A stretch of 64,000 nt of DNA. It comes from Marilutibacter chinensis (GTDB lineage: Bacteria; Pseudomonadota; Gammaproteobacteria; Xanthomonadales; Xanthomonadaceae). Each line of letters starts with the position of its first letter. Position 1 is the first letter of the stretch. The stretch is taken from positions 620,001-684,000 of the forward strand of contig NZ_JAKJPO010000001.1 in the NCBI RefSeq assembly GCF_021725675.1, given 5' to 3'. A program made the position numbers and the translations under genes. Shown here piece after piece: positions 9,069-18,157 of the stretch. Under the pieces are notes generated by a model. It saw only the letters and a program-made list of their open reading frames with translations. It searched no databases and had not been told where the DNA came from.

Positions 9069-10400
9069 TTGAATGGGGCCATGGACGCGCTGCCCCGCCA
9101 TGCGCAGCAGCTGATGGGACAGGTCCTCGACCTGGTCGCGGAACGGTTGCGGCCGGACGTCGAGCTGCTCCTCCTGCGCCTCGATGATGCGATGATCGAG
9201 CGTGCGCGCGAAGAGCGCGACGACGAGATGCTCGCGCAATGGATGGGTTCGCGACAGGCGCTCGGACAGCGTGGGGCCGACTTCTATCCATCGCTCATCG
9301 ACATGCTGCGACGCGAATTCCTCACGGCCCGCGATCATCTGGCTCCCGCGCTGTCGACCGGCATGTCCCGCGATCGCCTGCAGCCGTTGATGCTGCTCGA
9401 TGAACACATCGTCGACGAGGACGGTGCGCTCGCCGGGATCGCCGCACGCCACGAATCGCGCGCCGGTCTGCAGCTGATGCTGCTCGGCCACCGTTTCGCC
9501 GTGCTGCTGGAGCGCCCGCCGCTCGATGCCGCGGCACTGCCGCTCGGCCCGCGGGCGTTCTGCCGTGCGTTGCGCCACGCCGCGCACGAAATCGGGCTGC
9601 CGATCCACGCGCGCATGGCGCTGTATGGCGTGTACGACACCCAGAACGGTCCACGCTACGAAGCGCTGGTGCTTGCGGTCAACGACCTGCTGGACAAGGC
9701 CGGCGTGCTGGCCGGACTGAGCTTCGTGCCCTTGCCTGCGCGCGACTCGGCGCATCACCCCGGCCGCGGACGGCAGCGCATGCCGACGGCTGCATCGGCC
9801 ACGGACGATACCCTGCTGTCGGAAGTGGAGGCGGTACGCATCGTCAATGCCGCGCTCGACGAACTGATGCCGCCCGGCTCGTTGCCGAAGGACCGGCTGG
9901 CCGAGTACCACGGCGCGGTAGCCGCGATGGTGCGCCTGGTGTCGCGCTTCGGCTCGCACTCCGATGAATGGATGCGCTGCAGGATGATCGTCGCCGAGCT
10001 CGTGGACGCTCTCCGCGCCGGCCGCTCCATCGACCCGGCGACCCGGGAATGGATAGCCGGATCGCTTGCGCTGCTGGACTATGCGCCGGACGAGTGCGAA
10101 CGCCTGGCGACAGCGCTGATCCATATCGGTGGCGACGCCATCGCGGCCAGCGGTGCGGAACCGGCCGCCCGGCGCCTGCAGGCCCGCATCGATGCGTTGC
10201 CCAAGGGCGCACTGATCGGCTTCAGTCGCGACGGCGGCATCATGCGCGCCCGGCTGCGCGACCATCGCCGGGACACCCATCGCGTGCTGCTCGCCAGCGA
10301 AGACAGCGGCCAGGAGGCATGGATAGATGTCGACACCATCACGCGCCTGATCGCCGATGGCCGGGCCTGGCTGCTCGCCGGCAGCGGAGGCGCACGGTGA
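9069..10400 (+). CDS. DUF1631 family protein
   Basis: 443 aa. It matches the DUF1631 pattern seen in gammaproteobacteria: an N-terminal helical part (LVAERLRPDVELLLLRLDDAMIERA), a central segment ending LVDALRAGRSIDPATREWIAGSLALLDYAP, and a C-terminal module of the type QARIDALPKGALIGFSRDGG followed by RVLLASEDSGQEAWIDVDTITRLIADGRAWLL. No enzyme motif is recognised. It overlaps the following PilZ gene by 4 nt (GTGA), so they are translationally coupled, which suggests a link to cyclic-di-GMP-dependent regulation. Confidence 0.75.
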   Translation: MNGAMDALPRHAQQLMGQVLDLVAERLRPDVELLLLRLDDAMIERAREERDDEMLAQWMGSRQALGQRGADFYPSLIDMLRREFLTARDHLAPALSTGMSRDRLQPLMLLDEHIVDEDGALAGIAARHESRAGLQLMLLGHRFAVLLERPPLDAAALPLGPRAFCRALRHAAHEIGLPIHARMALYGVYDTQNGPRYEALVLAVNDLLDKAGVLAGLSFVPLPARDSAHHPGRGRQRMPTAASATDDTLLSEVEAVRIVNAALDELMPPGSLPKDRLAEYHGAVAAMVRLVSRFGSHSDEWMRCRMIVAELVDALRAGRSIDPATREWIAGSLALLDYAPDECERLATALIHIGGDAIAASGAEPAARRLQARIDALPKGALIGFSRDGGIMRARLRDHRRDTHRVLLASEDSGQEAWIDVDTITRLIADGRAWLLAGSGGAR

Positions 10401-10756
10401 GCGCCGAGGACACTGGCGCGGAGGGCCGCCGCACGCCACGCCAGCACGTCGACGTGCTCGTTCCGGTGATCAACGCGATGACCCGACGTGCGCTTGGCCT
10501 CACGCGAGACATCTCGCGCGGCGGGATGAAGGTGCAAGTCGCTGCTCCGCTCGTCGACCACGCCCTGTACCAGGTGCAGGTGGAACTGCAGCTCGGCGAC
10601 CGCCGACTGCCGGTAGAAGGCGGGATGCAGGTGATCCACCAGGAGCGCCTCCCGGACGGCAGCATTCTCGCGGGAGTGCGTTTCATCCATCTCGACGCGG
10701 CGAACAGACAACGTCTGGTCGAGTGGCTGGCAGCGGCGGACGCGCCCACGCGCTGA
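10397..10756 (+). CDS. PilZ-domain protein
   Basis: 119 aa from a GTG overlapping the DUF1631 stop by 4 nt. An RRxxR-type start (EGRRTPRQHVDVLV) and the D-x-S-x-G-G motif (TRDISRGGMKVQV) are the two cyclic-di-GMP-binding elements of PilZ domains. The C-terminal LAGVRFIHLDAANRQRLVEWL is also typical. It consists of a single PilZ domain. It probably senses cyclic-di-GMP and signals to its coupled partner or to motility machinery; that partner is inferred. Confidence 0.85.
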   Translation: MSAEDTGAEGRRTPRQHVDVLVPVINAMTRRALGLTRDISRGGMKVQVAAPLVDHALYQVQVELQLGDRRLPVEGGMQVIHQERLPDGSILAGVRFIHLDAANRQRLVEWLAAADAPTR

Positions 10757-10954
10757 ATCGGCGTGTCCGCGTTCGGCGCGGGACCAATGGCACGTGCCCG
10801 TGCAATCGCAGGTGGGCACGCTTGCGTCGACCTCCCGGCTTTCATGCGCCCCCGGCCGCCTTGCGACCGCAGCTGGCCACCGACGCCAACCGGTGTCGCC
10901 ATCGCACGGTCCAATGCATTCAGCCGGCGCCGACACCCATATTGGAGAAGGGCA

Positions 10955-12133
10955 ATGAAGAAGAGCGTAGCTGTTGCAGTGTGTCTGAGCGCGTGCTTCG
11001 CACTGTCCGGGTGTATCTCCACTGCCGGGCCCCGCGCTACAACGCCGGACTCCATGCATGCCGCAGCCGTCGACGAAGCGTTCGCCGAACTGGTGCGTCG
11101 CCACGGAATCAATACCGCTGGCGTGGCGTTGATCGACGGCGGTGAGATCGCGTGGACCGGCTACTACGGCGAACAGAGCCCCGGCGTAGCGGCATCGGAG
11201 ACGACGTTGTTCAACGTCGCGTCCATCACGAAGGTGTTCACCGCCGAAACCGTGCTTCGCCTGGCCGATGCGGGCAAGCTGTCGCTGGACGAACCGATGG
11301 CCCCGTACTGGGTCGACCCGGACATCGCCTACGATTCGCGCCATCGGCAGCTCACGCCGCGCATGGCGCTTGGCCACACCACCGGATTGCCGAACTGGCG
11401 GTTCATGTCGCCGGAACGGAAGCTGCATTTCGTGCGAGACCCGGGCACCGCCTACGGCTATTCGGGCGAAGGCTACGAGTACCTGGCGCAGTACGCCGGC
11501 AAACGGCTCGACGCCGACTTCGGCGATCTGGTACGCCAGTACCTGCTGGAGCCTGCCGGGATGTCCGGTGCCGCCTACAGCATTCGCGAGGATACGTTCG
11601 CGCGACTGGCCGAAGCGCGCGACGGGCACGGCCGGTTCCATGGACACTACTGCCGCCCGAACGGCTGGTGCCGGAAGCCCGGCACCTACTCCGCCGCCGA
11701 CGACATGGCGATCACCGTCACCGATCTTGCGCGTTTCCTCAGCCTCGCCCGAAGCGGAGACGGCTACAGCGATGCGATGCGCGAACAACGCGATCGCGTG
11801 CATGTCGACCTCGGCGACCAGAACCCGGTCGACTGCGCCCGGGTCGCCCCCCGGCAATGCCCGGTGTCGCAGGGCTACGGCCTCGGCTGGCAGGTTCTGC
11901 ACTACGACGACGACACGCTGCTGACGCACGGCGGCAGCGACTGGTCGGAGCTTGCGCTGTCGTACATCCACGTGCGCTCCGGCGACGGCCTGGTGATCCT
12001 GTTCAACGCCCCCAACCTGCGGGCGTTGGCCGCGATGCCGGAGGCGATCCGTCTGCTCGACCCGGGCTCGCCGCTGGCATCCAAGTACGAGCAGTGGTAC
12101 GAGAAGGCCCGGCAGCAGTCCGCGAGCGACTGA
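10955..12133 (+). CDS. Lipoprotein serine hydrolase, beta-lactamase (class C-like) family
   Basis: 392 aa from an ATG with GGAGAAGG just upstream. The signal peptide carries a lipobox LSGC (Cys20). The catalytic S-x-x-K is S90-I-T-K93 and the Y-x-G/N motif is Y169-S-G. An HGG in the C-terminal third (LLTHGGSDWSEL) corresponds to the KTG element. Members of this family (EstB, AmpH, D-aminopeptidase types) hydrolyse peptides or esters; antibiotic resistance cannot be inferred. Its GLPNWR motif is also found in the paralogue at 15946-17040, so the two are close relatives. Confidence 0.85.
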   Translation: MKKSVAVAVCLSACFALSGCISTAGPRATTPDSMHAAAVDEAFAELVRRHGINTAGVALIDGGEIAWTGYYGEQSPGVAASETTLFNVASITKVFTAETVLRLADAGKLSLDEPMAPYWVDPDIAYDSRHRQLTPRMALGHTTGLPNWRFMSPERKLHFVRDPGTAYGYSGEGYEYLAQYAGKRLDADFGDLVRQYLLEPAGMSGAAYSIREDTFARLAEARDGHGRFHGHYCRPNGWCRKPGTYSAADDMAITVTDLARFLSLARSGDGYSDAMREQRDRVHVDLGDQNPVDCARVAPRQCPVSQGYGLGWQVLHYDDDTLLTHGGSDWSELALSYIHVRSGDGLVILFNAPNLRALAAMPEAIRLLDPGSPLASKYEQWYEKARQQSASD

Positions 12134-12362
12134 CCGTCGCTTCTTTGCGCAACGAGTCGTCGGCAACGTTCGTCGCCTTGCGGCGACCGCCGCGCGCGCC
12201 TGAGGTCAGCCGCCTCTGTCGCCTGATCGCGTGCGGGGTCGCGGCCGCGGCCACAATTCTTCCCGGCGACGCCTGGCCGCTCGCGGCGGGCCGCGGCACT
12301 GGCTCGTCCAGGCCGGCCGCGGAACCGGCCGCCGGGCCTCGTCCGATGGCGCGCAGGCAATG

Positions 12363-12384
12363 GCGCCCCGCGATCGCGGGGCGC
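12363..12384. terminator. Perfect 22-bp palindrome between convergent genes, possible terminator
   Basis: GCGCCCCGCG-AT-CGCGGGGCGC between the ends of the serine hydrolase (+) and the M23 peptidase (-). The + strand is followed by TCTT. The T-tract is poor, so termination is plausible but not certain. Confidence 0.4.
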
Positions 12385-12415
12385 TCTTCCGGCTTTCCCG
12401 CCGGGCCAGACCCTG

Positions 12416-13861
12416 CTACTTCCAGCCCGTCGTCCAGTTGCCCTGCCAGACGACGTCAACACCGCTGGCATCGTCCCTGAAGCGGATCATCTTCGCCTGG
12501 CCGGTGCCCAGTTTGTAGAGCAGCACGTGGCCCCTCCCGTTGATCAGCATCGGCGAGAACGCCGTCCAGCCGGTTGTCCAGCTCATCGCCGAGGTGACTT
12601 CGACACCCTGTCCGCCCGACTTGAGCTTGATCAGCTTCGCCTCCCCGCTCGCCGCCTTGTAGCCGAGCAGGAACTGCTGGCCCTGATGGGAGACCGGAAC
12701 CAGGTTCGTCCATCCCTTCGTCCAGGTGCCGGACCACACTTCGTCGACGGCAATGTTCGTGCCGCTGCCGGTGATCCGGTCGATCTCGACCTCGCCGGTG
12801 CCGCCCTTGTACATCAGCAGGTATTGCGCGTTGCCGAGCTTGTACGGAATGAGCGCGGTGCGCCCGGCTTCCCAGGTACGCCGGTAGACGTTGCTCGAGC
12901 CGTCGCCGCTCGCGCGGATGCGGTCGATGTTCGCGTAGCCGTGGACCGAGTCGTAGGCGATGAAGTATTTGTCGCCGTCGAGTGTCAGCGGGACGAAGTC
13001 GGTCCAGCCCTTGTACCAGGTCCCGCTGGTCAGATTCGTCACGCCGGCGCCGTGGAGATTCATGCGCAGGAAGCGCACTTCTCCCGTCGACGACTTGTAG
13101 ACGATCGCATGCGGATGGCCGTTGGCCGCCAGATGGTAGGGCATGAAGTTCGTCCAGCCGGTGCTCCACGACCCTTCCCAGGTCGTGGTCACACCGGCAC
13201 CACCCGCGTTCACCCGGACGATCTTGGTCTGGCCCGAGCCGGGCTTGTAGAGCAGCTCGTACTGGTAGCCGGTCTGGGTCCAGCCCATGAACGTGTTGCC
13301 GGCGCAGTTCAGGCTGATGATCTTCTCCGCGCTGTTCGTCCCCCAGGTGCCGTAGGAACTCGGATTGCCGGCGTGCGTATTGATCAACGCTCCCGCGAAC
13401 GCGATCCGCACCGCATCGTTGTCGCGCAACTGGGTGTAGTGCTGGTGGATCGCCTGCGCGCCGCTCTTGCCGGTACGCCCGATCTGCTCGCCCTGGGCGA
13501 CCTGGCGTCCGACCACGATCGGCAGCGGGGTCTCCGTCTCCAGATGGATGTAGTGGGTGACCCAGCCATTGCCGTGGTCGAGATAGACGCGGTACTCGTC
13601 GCCGACCATGCCCGCGAACGTCACCGTTCCCGCGGCGGAGGCCAGGACCGGTTCGCCCGCACCGATGTTGGCCAGATTGTTGCCGCGGACGGTGATGTCG
13701 ATGCTGTCCGGATCCGGCCAGTGATTGCTGTAGGTCGATGCATCCCAGATCTGGCCGCACTCGGCCGGGAACTGGAACAGCGGCCGGGGACCGGCGGCAT
13801 GCGCGGAAGACATTGCGGCGATCAGGATCGAGCCGGCCAGGAGTGTCGTGCGGAGTTTCAT
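12416..13861 (-). CDS. Secreted M23 (LytM-type) metallopeptidase with six C-terminal beta repeats
   Basis: 481 aa. A Sec signal peptide (residues 1-22, cleaved after AHA) leads to an M23 peptidase domain of about residues 30-185: GEPVLASAAGTVTFAG, then YRVYLDHGNGWVTHYIHLE, VAQGEQIGRTGKSG and HQHYTQLRD, with His139 and His141 as the terminal HxH zinc/catalytic pair. Residues ~195-481 contain six units of about 48 residues, each with a Y-K-x-x-x-G-E/Q core and a G-W-T-x-F/L-x-P turn, resembling a beta-propeller or cell-wall/sugar-binding module. The architecture fits an extracellular bacteriolytic enzyme acting on peptidoglycan cross-bridges. It converges on the upstream serine hydrolase gene. 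Confidence 0.88.
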   Translation of the reverse strand: MKLRTTLLAGSILIAAMSSAHAAGPRPLFQFPAECGQIWDASTYSNHWPDPDSIDITVRGNNLANIGAGEPVLASAAGTVTFAGMVGDEYRVYLDHGNGWVTHYIHLETETPLPIVVGRQVAQGEQIGRTGKSGAQAIHQHYTQLRDNDAVRIAFAGALINTHAGNPSSYGTWGTNSAEKIISLNCAGNTFMGWTQTGYQYELLYKPGSGQTKIVRVNAGGAGVTTTWEGSWSTGWTNFMPYHLAANGHPHAIVYKSSTGEVRFLRMNLHGAGVTNLTSGTWYKGWTDFVPLTLDGDKYFIAYDSVHGYANIDRIRASGDGSSNVYRRTWEAGRTALIPYKLGNAQYLLMYKGGTGEVEIDRITGSGTNIAVDEVWSGTWTKGWTNLVPVSHQGQQFLLGYKAASGEAKLIKLKSGGQGVEVTSAMSWTTGWTAFSPMLINGRGHVLLYKLGTGQAKMIRFRDDASGVDVVWQGNWTTGWK

Positions 13862-14432
13862 CGTGCTTCTGCCTCTAGATGGGTTGTGGGTCGCCGTCCG
13901 GCCGGATCGTCACCGCGACTGTCGCGGAGCCGGTGATCGCCTGCGGCGTCATTGGACCGAACCCGAGCGGTGTGCCGATGCCCAGGCTCCGGTTCGCAGG
14001 GGTAGTCGCAAAAACACAAGCGAACCCGCCACCCCGTGCCTGTGGCCGTGAAGAACAGCTCGACCGGCACGGTATTCCGCCTGCAGGAGCGGGGCGCTCC
14101 GGGCGGCATACGAGCGTGCACTGGCGTATTTCAACAGGCCGAACCGCGGCTTCACCGATGCCGGACTGCGCGAACGGCCGGTACAGGAGCAGTTGCGGAC
14201 GAACCACGACTTCAAGGCACTGGCGATCGAGTGATGCCTGCGGCCAGGTGCGGCCGGATCCGGCCGCGGACGGGGCGGCCTGCCATCCGCATCGGGCCGC
14301 CAGTGACCATCGGCACTCGCCCTGCATCGTCCGGCTTCCGCACTCTCGTGGTCCAGTCCGCGATGGCAGCAACGGGGCACGATGCTCCAGCTGGCGCATC
14401 ACGTGCGGACAACCGGATTCGAGGCTTGGCGA
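13862..14432. other. Intergenic region with a possible gene remnant
   Basis: 571 bases upstream of both the M23 gene and the next serine hydrolase. On the + strand, about 14100-14234 reads as a plausible protein end (AAYERALAYFNRPNRGFTDA ... FKALAIE, then stop) with no start or upstream domain. This may be the 3' scar of a lost gene. Otherwise nothing is recognised. Confidence 0.3.
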
Positions 14433-15953
14433 ATGATCAAGGATTCCCCTGCTTGCAGCACCAACATGCGGTCGAAGGTCGGGACGGTCGTCTGTTGTCT
14501 CGCCGTCATGACCTCCCTGCACGCGGTCGCAGGCTCGCGAGTTCCGGATCCAGCCGAGCCCGCGTGCACGGAGACGGCTGCGGCCGCGCGTATCCAGAAC
14601 AACCTGCTGCCGTTTCACTATCTCGAAGGCCAGGTTTCGACGAGCTCCATTCCGCAGCAGATGCTCGCGCAGGACATTCCCGGCGTCAGCATCGCCTTCG
14701 TCGACGACGGGAAGATCGCATGGTGCCTGACCTACGGCTACGGCCGCCTGGCGGATGCGGAACGGGTCACGCCGGAAACGGTGTTCACGGCCGCCTCGTT
14801 GAGCAAGCCGGTGGCTGCAATGACGGCTCTGGCGCTGGTCGATCGTGGACAGCTGGAGCTGGACGGAGACGTCAACGCTCAGCTGGTCGACTGGAAGATT
14901 CCCGAAAGCGAATTCCTGACAGACCACAAGGTCACGCTGCGGCATCTGATCGGCCATACGGCGGGAATAAAGAATCACGTGTCGACGTCGTACGGCATCG
15001 ACGACGACATCCCGACGCTGGAGCAGATGCTTGCGGGCACCGGACCGTCGGTGGATCCGGCCGTCACAGTCGTCGCGACGCCTGGCGAACGCTACAAGTA
15101 CTCCAATCCCGGGTATTCCATCGTCCAGAAGTTGGTGCAGGACGCCACCGGACAGGATTTCCAGACAGTCGTCGAGAGGCTCGTCTTCACTCTGGCCGGC
15201 ATGGACGACAGTTCCTTCAGCCAGCCGGCTCCGGCACGCCTGATGGAGAGGGCGGCTACCGGCTACTCGAACGAACTGCGCCCCTACCCCTACATGATCT
15301 TTCCATTCCAGGCCGCCGGAGGCTTGTGGACCACGCCCAGCGATCTGGCCACGTTCATGGCAACCATCATCGACGACTACCACACCGGCCGCGGTACGCT
15401 GATATCGAGAGGCATGGCGGAGGAAGTCTTCTCCCGATCGGAAGTCAGGCTCGGTTTTGCGAAGAAGCTCGGCGCCGACGATGACCTGATCTTCGAGCAT
15501 TGGGGCAGCAATGCGGGTTTCACGAGTTACATGGTCGGCTCGCTGAAGGACAGGCAGGGTCTGGTGATCATGACCAACAGCGACAACGGCTTCGGTCTTA
15601 TGGCCTCGATCGCCAGGTCGGTGGCACTCGAGTACGGCTGGGCGCCGCTCGAGCCCGTGGTCTATCGGCCGGTATCCACGCCCCTCGACCATCCGGAGCG
15701 TTTCACCGGCCGCTTCGGCAACCGGGCCGACGCTTCCCAGACGCTCGTCTTTTCGCTGCAGGACGACGCGCTTCACGTGCTCACGGCCTCCGCGGAATCG
15801 CCGCAGGCACTGGTGCAGGTGGCCGATCGAAAATACATCCTGCCGTCGCGCCATACGACCTACGAGTTCCTGGAAGGCAAGGACGGGATCGTGACCTGGG
15901 TCCGCGTGACGACGGAGAGCAGCTACAACTACGACCTCCCCCGGAATGACTGA
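14433..15953 (+). CDS. Exported serine hydrolase, beta-lactamase family
   Basis: 506 aa from the ATG at 14433, which has GAGG 9 nt upstream. An internal ATG at 14466 begins the hydrophobic signal segment more directly (MRSKVGTVVCCLAVMTSLHAVAG) and is the alternative start. Catalytic motifs are S-L-S-K (TAASLSKPVAAM), Y-S-N (YKYSNPGYSIV) and a late H-W-G (FEHWGSNAGF). The ~120 residues after the hydrolase domain form a beta-rich C-terminal extension, common in EstB-like enzymes. It overlaps the next serine hydrolase gene by 8 nt, so the two form an operon. The substrate is unknown; peptide or ester hydrolysis in the periplasm is expected. Confidence 0.85.
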   Translation: MIKDSPACSTNMRSKVGTVVCCLAVMTSLHAVAGSRVPDPAEPACTETAAAARIQNNLLPFHYLEGQVSTSSIPQQMLAQDIPGVSIAFVDDGKIAWCLTYGYGRLADAERVTPETVFTAASLSKPVAAMTALALVDRGQLELDGDVNAQLVDWKIPESEFLTDHKVTLRHLIGHTAGIKNHVSTSYGIDDDIPTLEQMLAGTGPSVDPAVTVVATPGERYKYSNPGYSIVQKLVQDATGQDFQTVVERLVFTLAGMDDSSFSQPAPARLMERAATGYSNELRPYPYMIFPFQAAGGLWTTPSDLATFMATIIDDYHTGRGTLISRGMAEEVFSRSEVRLGFAKKLGADDDLIFEHWGSNAGFTSYMVGSLKDRQGLVIMTNSDNGFGLMASIARSVALEYGWAPLEPVVYRPVSTPLDHPERFTGRFGNRADASQTLVFSLQDDALHVLTASAESPQALVQVADRKYILPSRHTTYEFLEGKDGIVTWVRVTTESSYNYDLPRND

Positions 15954-17040
15954 GGGCCGCTTCCGTCGCATCGGCCGATGGATGGCGACGGCCTGCCTGC
16001 TCGGCGCATTGCTACCGGGCCACGCGTCACCGCCACAGGATCGGGCGGACCGCCACGAAGACCCGGATTTCGCCGGACTGGAACGACTGATCGTCCGGGA
16101 AATGGAGAGCGCCGGGGTGCCCGGACTTTCGATGGCCGTCATCCGCGACGGCGCGATCGTCTATCGCGGCGCGTTCGGAGTGACGAACCTCGAAACAGGC
16201 GAACCGATCACCGAGCGGACGCTGTTCGAGGCCGCTTCCCTGTCGAAGCCCGTGTTCGCCTATTTCACGATGCTGCAGGTCGACAAGGGGCTGCTGGACC
16301 TGGACCGTCCATTGCACGAGTACCTGCCCCACGAAAGCCTCGTGCCGGATCCGCGCCACGAGCTGCTCACCGCGCGCATGGTGCTCGCCCATGCATCGGG
16401 CCTGCCCAACTGGAGGAGCGAAACGGGCGGCGAGCTGAAGCTGCTGTTCGAGCCGGGGACACGGTTCGGATACTCGGGCGAAGCGTACGAGTACCTGAAG
16501 TCCGTGCTCGGGCACATCCTGCGCACCGACGATGAAGGTCTCCAGGCGCACCTGAAGCGTGAAGTCGCGGACCCCGCAGGTGCGCGGTACATGCAGTACA
16601 CCTGGGACGACGCCATCCCGTCCCTGAAGGCGTTCGGCCACAGGAACGGGGCCGTCACCGACAACGACCGGCATGACCGCAACTTCGGCGCGGCCTACAG
16701 CCTGATCACCACGCCCTCCGACTACGCCCGTTTCCTGATCGCGCTGATGCGCCCGGTCGGTTCGAATGCCGCCGTGGTCGAGGACCTGCTTTCCCTGCAG
16801 ACCGCCCTTCCGCCGGAACGCGGCGAGATGCACCGGAGTCTGGGGTTCCCGGTCAAGAAAACCGGGAAGGGGTTCAGGTACTACCACTCGGGGAACAACG
16901 GCGATTTCAGGGCCTACTGCCACTTCTACAGGGACACCGGCGACGGCGTCGTGATCTTCGGGAACTCCGACAACCTGTTCACGTCGGACCTTGCCGGACA
17001 CGTCGTGGAGTACCTCGGGGACCGGTGGTTCTACATGTAG
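15946..17040 (+). CDS. Exported serine hydrolase, beta-lactamase family
   Basis: 364 aa. The start overlaps the preceding hydrolase stop by 8 nt. Signal segment: WMATACLLGALLPGHAS. Motifs: S98-L-S-K101, a Y-S-G (FGYSGEAYEYL) and a terminal H-S-G (YYHSGNNGDFRAY). It resembles the hydrolase at 10955 (shared GLPNWR and Y-S-G-E-x-Y-E-Y-L) more than its direct operon partner, so the cluster probably grew by duplication and rearrangement. It lacks the long C-terminal extension of its partner. Probable periplasmic peptidase or esterase. Confidence 0.85.
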   Translation: MTEGRFRRIGRWMATACLLGALLPGHASPPQDRADRHEDPDFAGLERLIVREMESAGVPGLSMAVIRDGAIVYRGAFGVTNLETGEPITERTLFEAASLSKPVFAYFTMLQVDKGLLDLDRPLHEYLPHESLVPDPRHELLTARMVLAHASGLPNWRSETGGELKLLFEPGTRFGYSGEAYEYLKSVLGHILRTDDEGLQAHLKREVADPAGARYMQYTWDDAIPSLKAFGHRNGAVTDNDRHDRNFGAAYSLITTPSDYARFLIALMRPVGSNAAVVEDLLSLQTALPPERGEMHRSLGFPVKKTGKGFRYYHSGNNGDFRAYCHFYRDTGDGVVIFGNSDNLFTSDLAGHVVEYLGDRWFYM

Positions 17041-17100
17041 GACGGTGAAGCGCAGCAGTCCACGGTGCGTTGACCGCTGCAGTGCTAGGTTCGCCTGGCC

Positions 17101-18021
17101 ATGGACAATCGCACCATCACCGTTTTCGGCGGGACGGGGTTCCTCGGCAGCGAGATCGTCAGGCGACTGGCTTCGTCCGGCGCAAGGGTGCGCATCGCCG
17201 CCCGCCATCCCGATGCACTCGACCTAGGCGAGCTGAGGCCCGAGCCCGAGCGGGTGAAGGTGGACATCCGGGATGCCTCGGCGATCGCCGCAGCAATGAC
17301 CGGCGCCTGGGGCGCGGTCAATGCGGTCTCGCTGTACGTCGAGCATGGCGACCTCGACTTCGGGACCATACATGTCGACGGTGCGCGGACCGTGGCGCGG
17401 TGCGCCCGGCAGGCGGGCGTGACCAGGCTGGTGCATGTGTCCGGCATAGGCGCCGATCCGGCCTCCGCCTCCCGGTTCGTCCGCGCCCGCGCCTACGGGG
17501 AGCGCGCCGTGCGCGGAACATTCACGACGGCGACGATCCTGCGGCCCAGCACGATGTTCGGACCGGACGACGCCCTGCTCTCCAGCCTGGAGCGGGTGAC
17601 GCGTCTGCCCGTGGTGCCCCTGTTCGGGTCCGGCGACACCCGGTTGCAGCCCGCGTACGTCCGGGACGTCGCAGCCGCGGCTGCCGCGGTGATCGAACGC
17701 CCGGACACGCAGGACCGCGTCTTCGAGCTGGGGGGCGCCACGGTCCACACCTATCGCGAACTCGTACGCATCGTCTCTGCGCATCTTGGCAGGCGCAGGT
17801 GGCTGCTTCCCCTGCCCTTCCCGATCTGGAAACTGATCGCGTCCGCATCGGGTGTCGTCCTCAGGAATCCACCCTTGACCGTGGACCAGGTCATCCTGAT
17901 GCAACGCGACAATGTGGTCAGCCCGGATGCACCCGGCTTCGAAACGCTCGGCATCGAACCCGATGGACTGGCATCCAGACTGGACACCTGCCTGCCGACG
18001 CAGAGCGAGCGACGCCGCTGA
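17101..18021 (+). CDS. NAD(P)-binding atypical SDR, NmrA/NDUFA9-like
   Basis: 306 aa. A Rossmann fold starts at the N-terminus with GGTGFLGSEIVRRL, followed by a basic strand end (VRIAARHPDAL) suggesting NADP. The SDR-typical segments LVHVSGIGAD and ATILRPSTMFGPDD are present, with a C-terminal AYVRDVAAAAAAVIER and VFELGGATVHTYRELV. This pattern fits complex-I NDUFA9-like or nucleoside-diphosphate-sugar epimerase relatives. The classic Y-x-x-x-K is not evident (A-Y-G-E-R instead), so it may bind rather than turn over substrate. Confidence 0.8.
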   Translation: MDNRTITVFGGTGFLGSEIVRRLASSGARVRIAARHPDALDLGELRPEPERVKVDIRDASAIAAAMTGAWGAVNAVSLYVEHGDLDFGTIHVDGARTVARCARQAGVTRLVHVSGIGADPASASRFVRARAYGERAVRGTFTTATILRPSTMFGPDDALLSSLERVTRLPVVPLFGSGDTRLQPAYVRDVAAAAAAVIERPDTQDRVFELGGATVHTYRELVRIVSAHLGRRRWLLPLPFPIWKLIASASGVVLRNPPLTVDQVILMQRDNVVSPDAPGFETLGIEPDGLASRLDTCLPTQSERRR

Positions 18022-18157
18022 AGTGATGCCTGCACTCGCGATTTTTCCGTGTTTTCGTGCACTTTTTTCATGCTCCGGATTTCACGGCGCGTCGAACGGA
18101 CACCTGCGATCTTCGAGGCTCCTGATCCATGGATCGACATCGCCGCGATCAATCCCG

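Noticed and set aside
7809-10439. Minus-strand open frame of 876 codons across the protease and DUF1631 genes
   Set aside because: Crosses a terminator and two well-supported genes, and has no recognisable domain.
10955-12133. Clinical-type class C beta-lactamase
   Set aside because: Shares the S-x-x-K and Y-x-G motifs of a very broad hydrolase family, but not other AmpC-specific features; resistance cannot be inferred.
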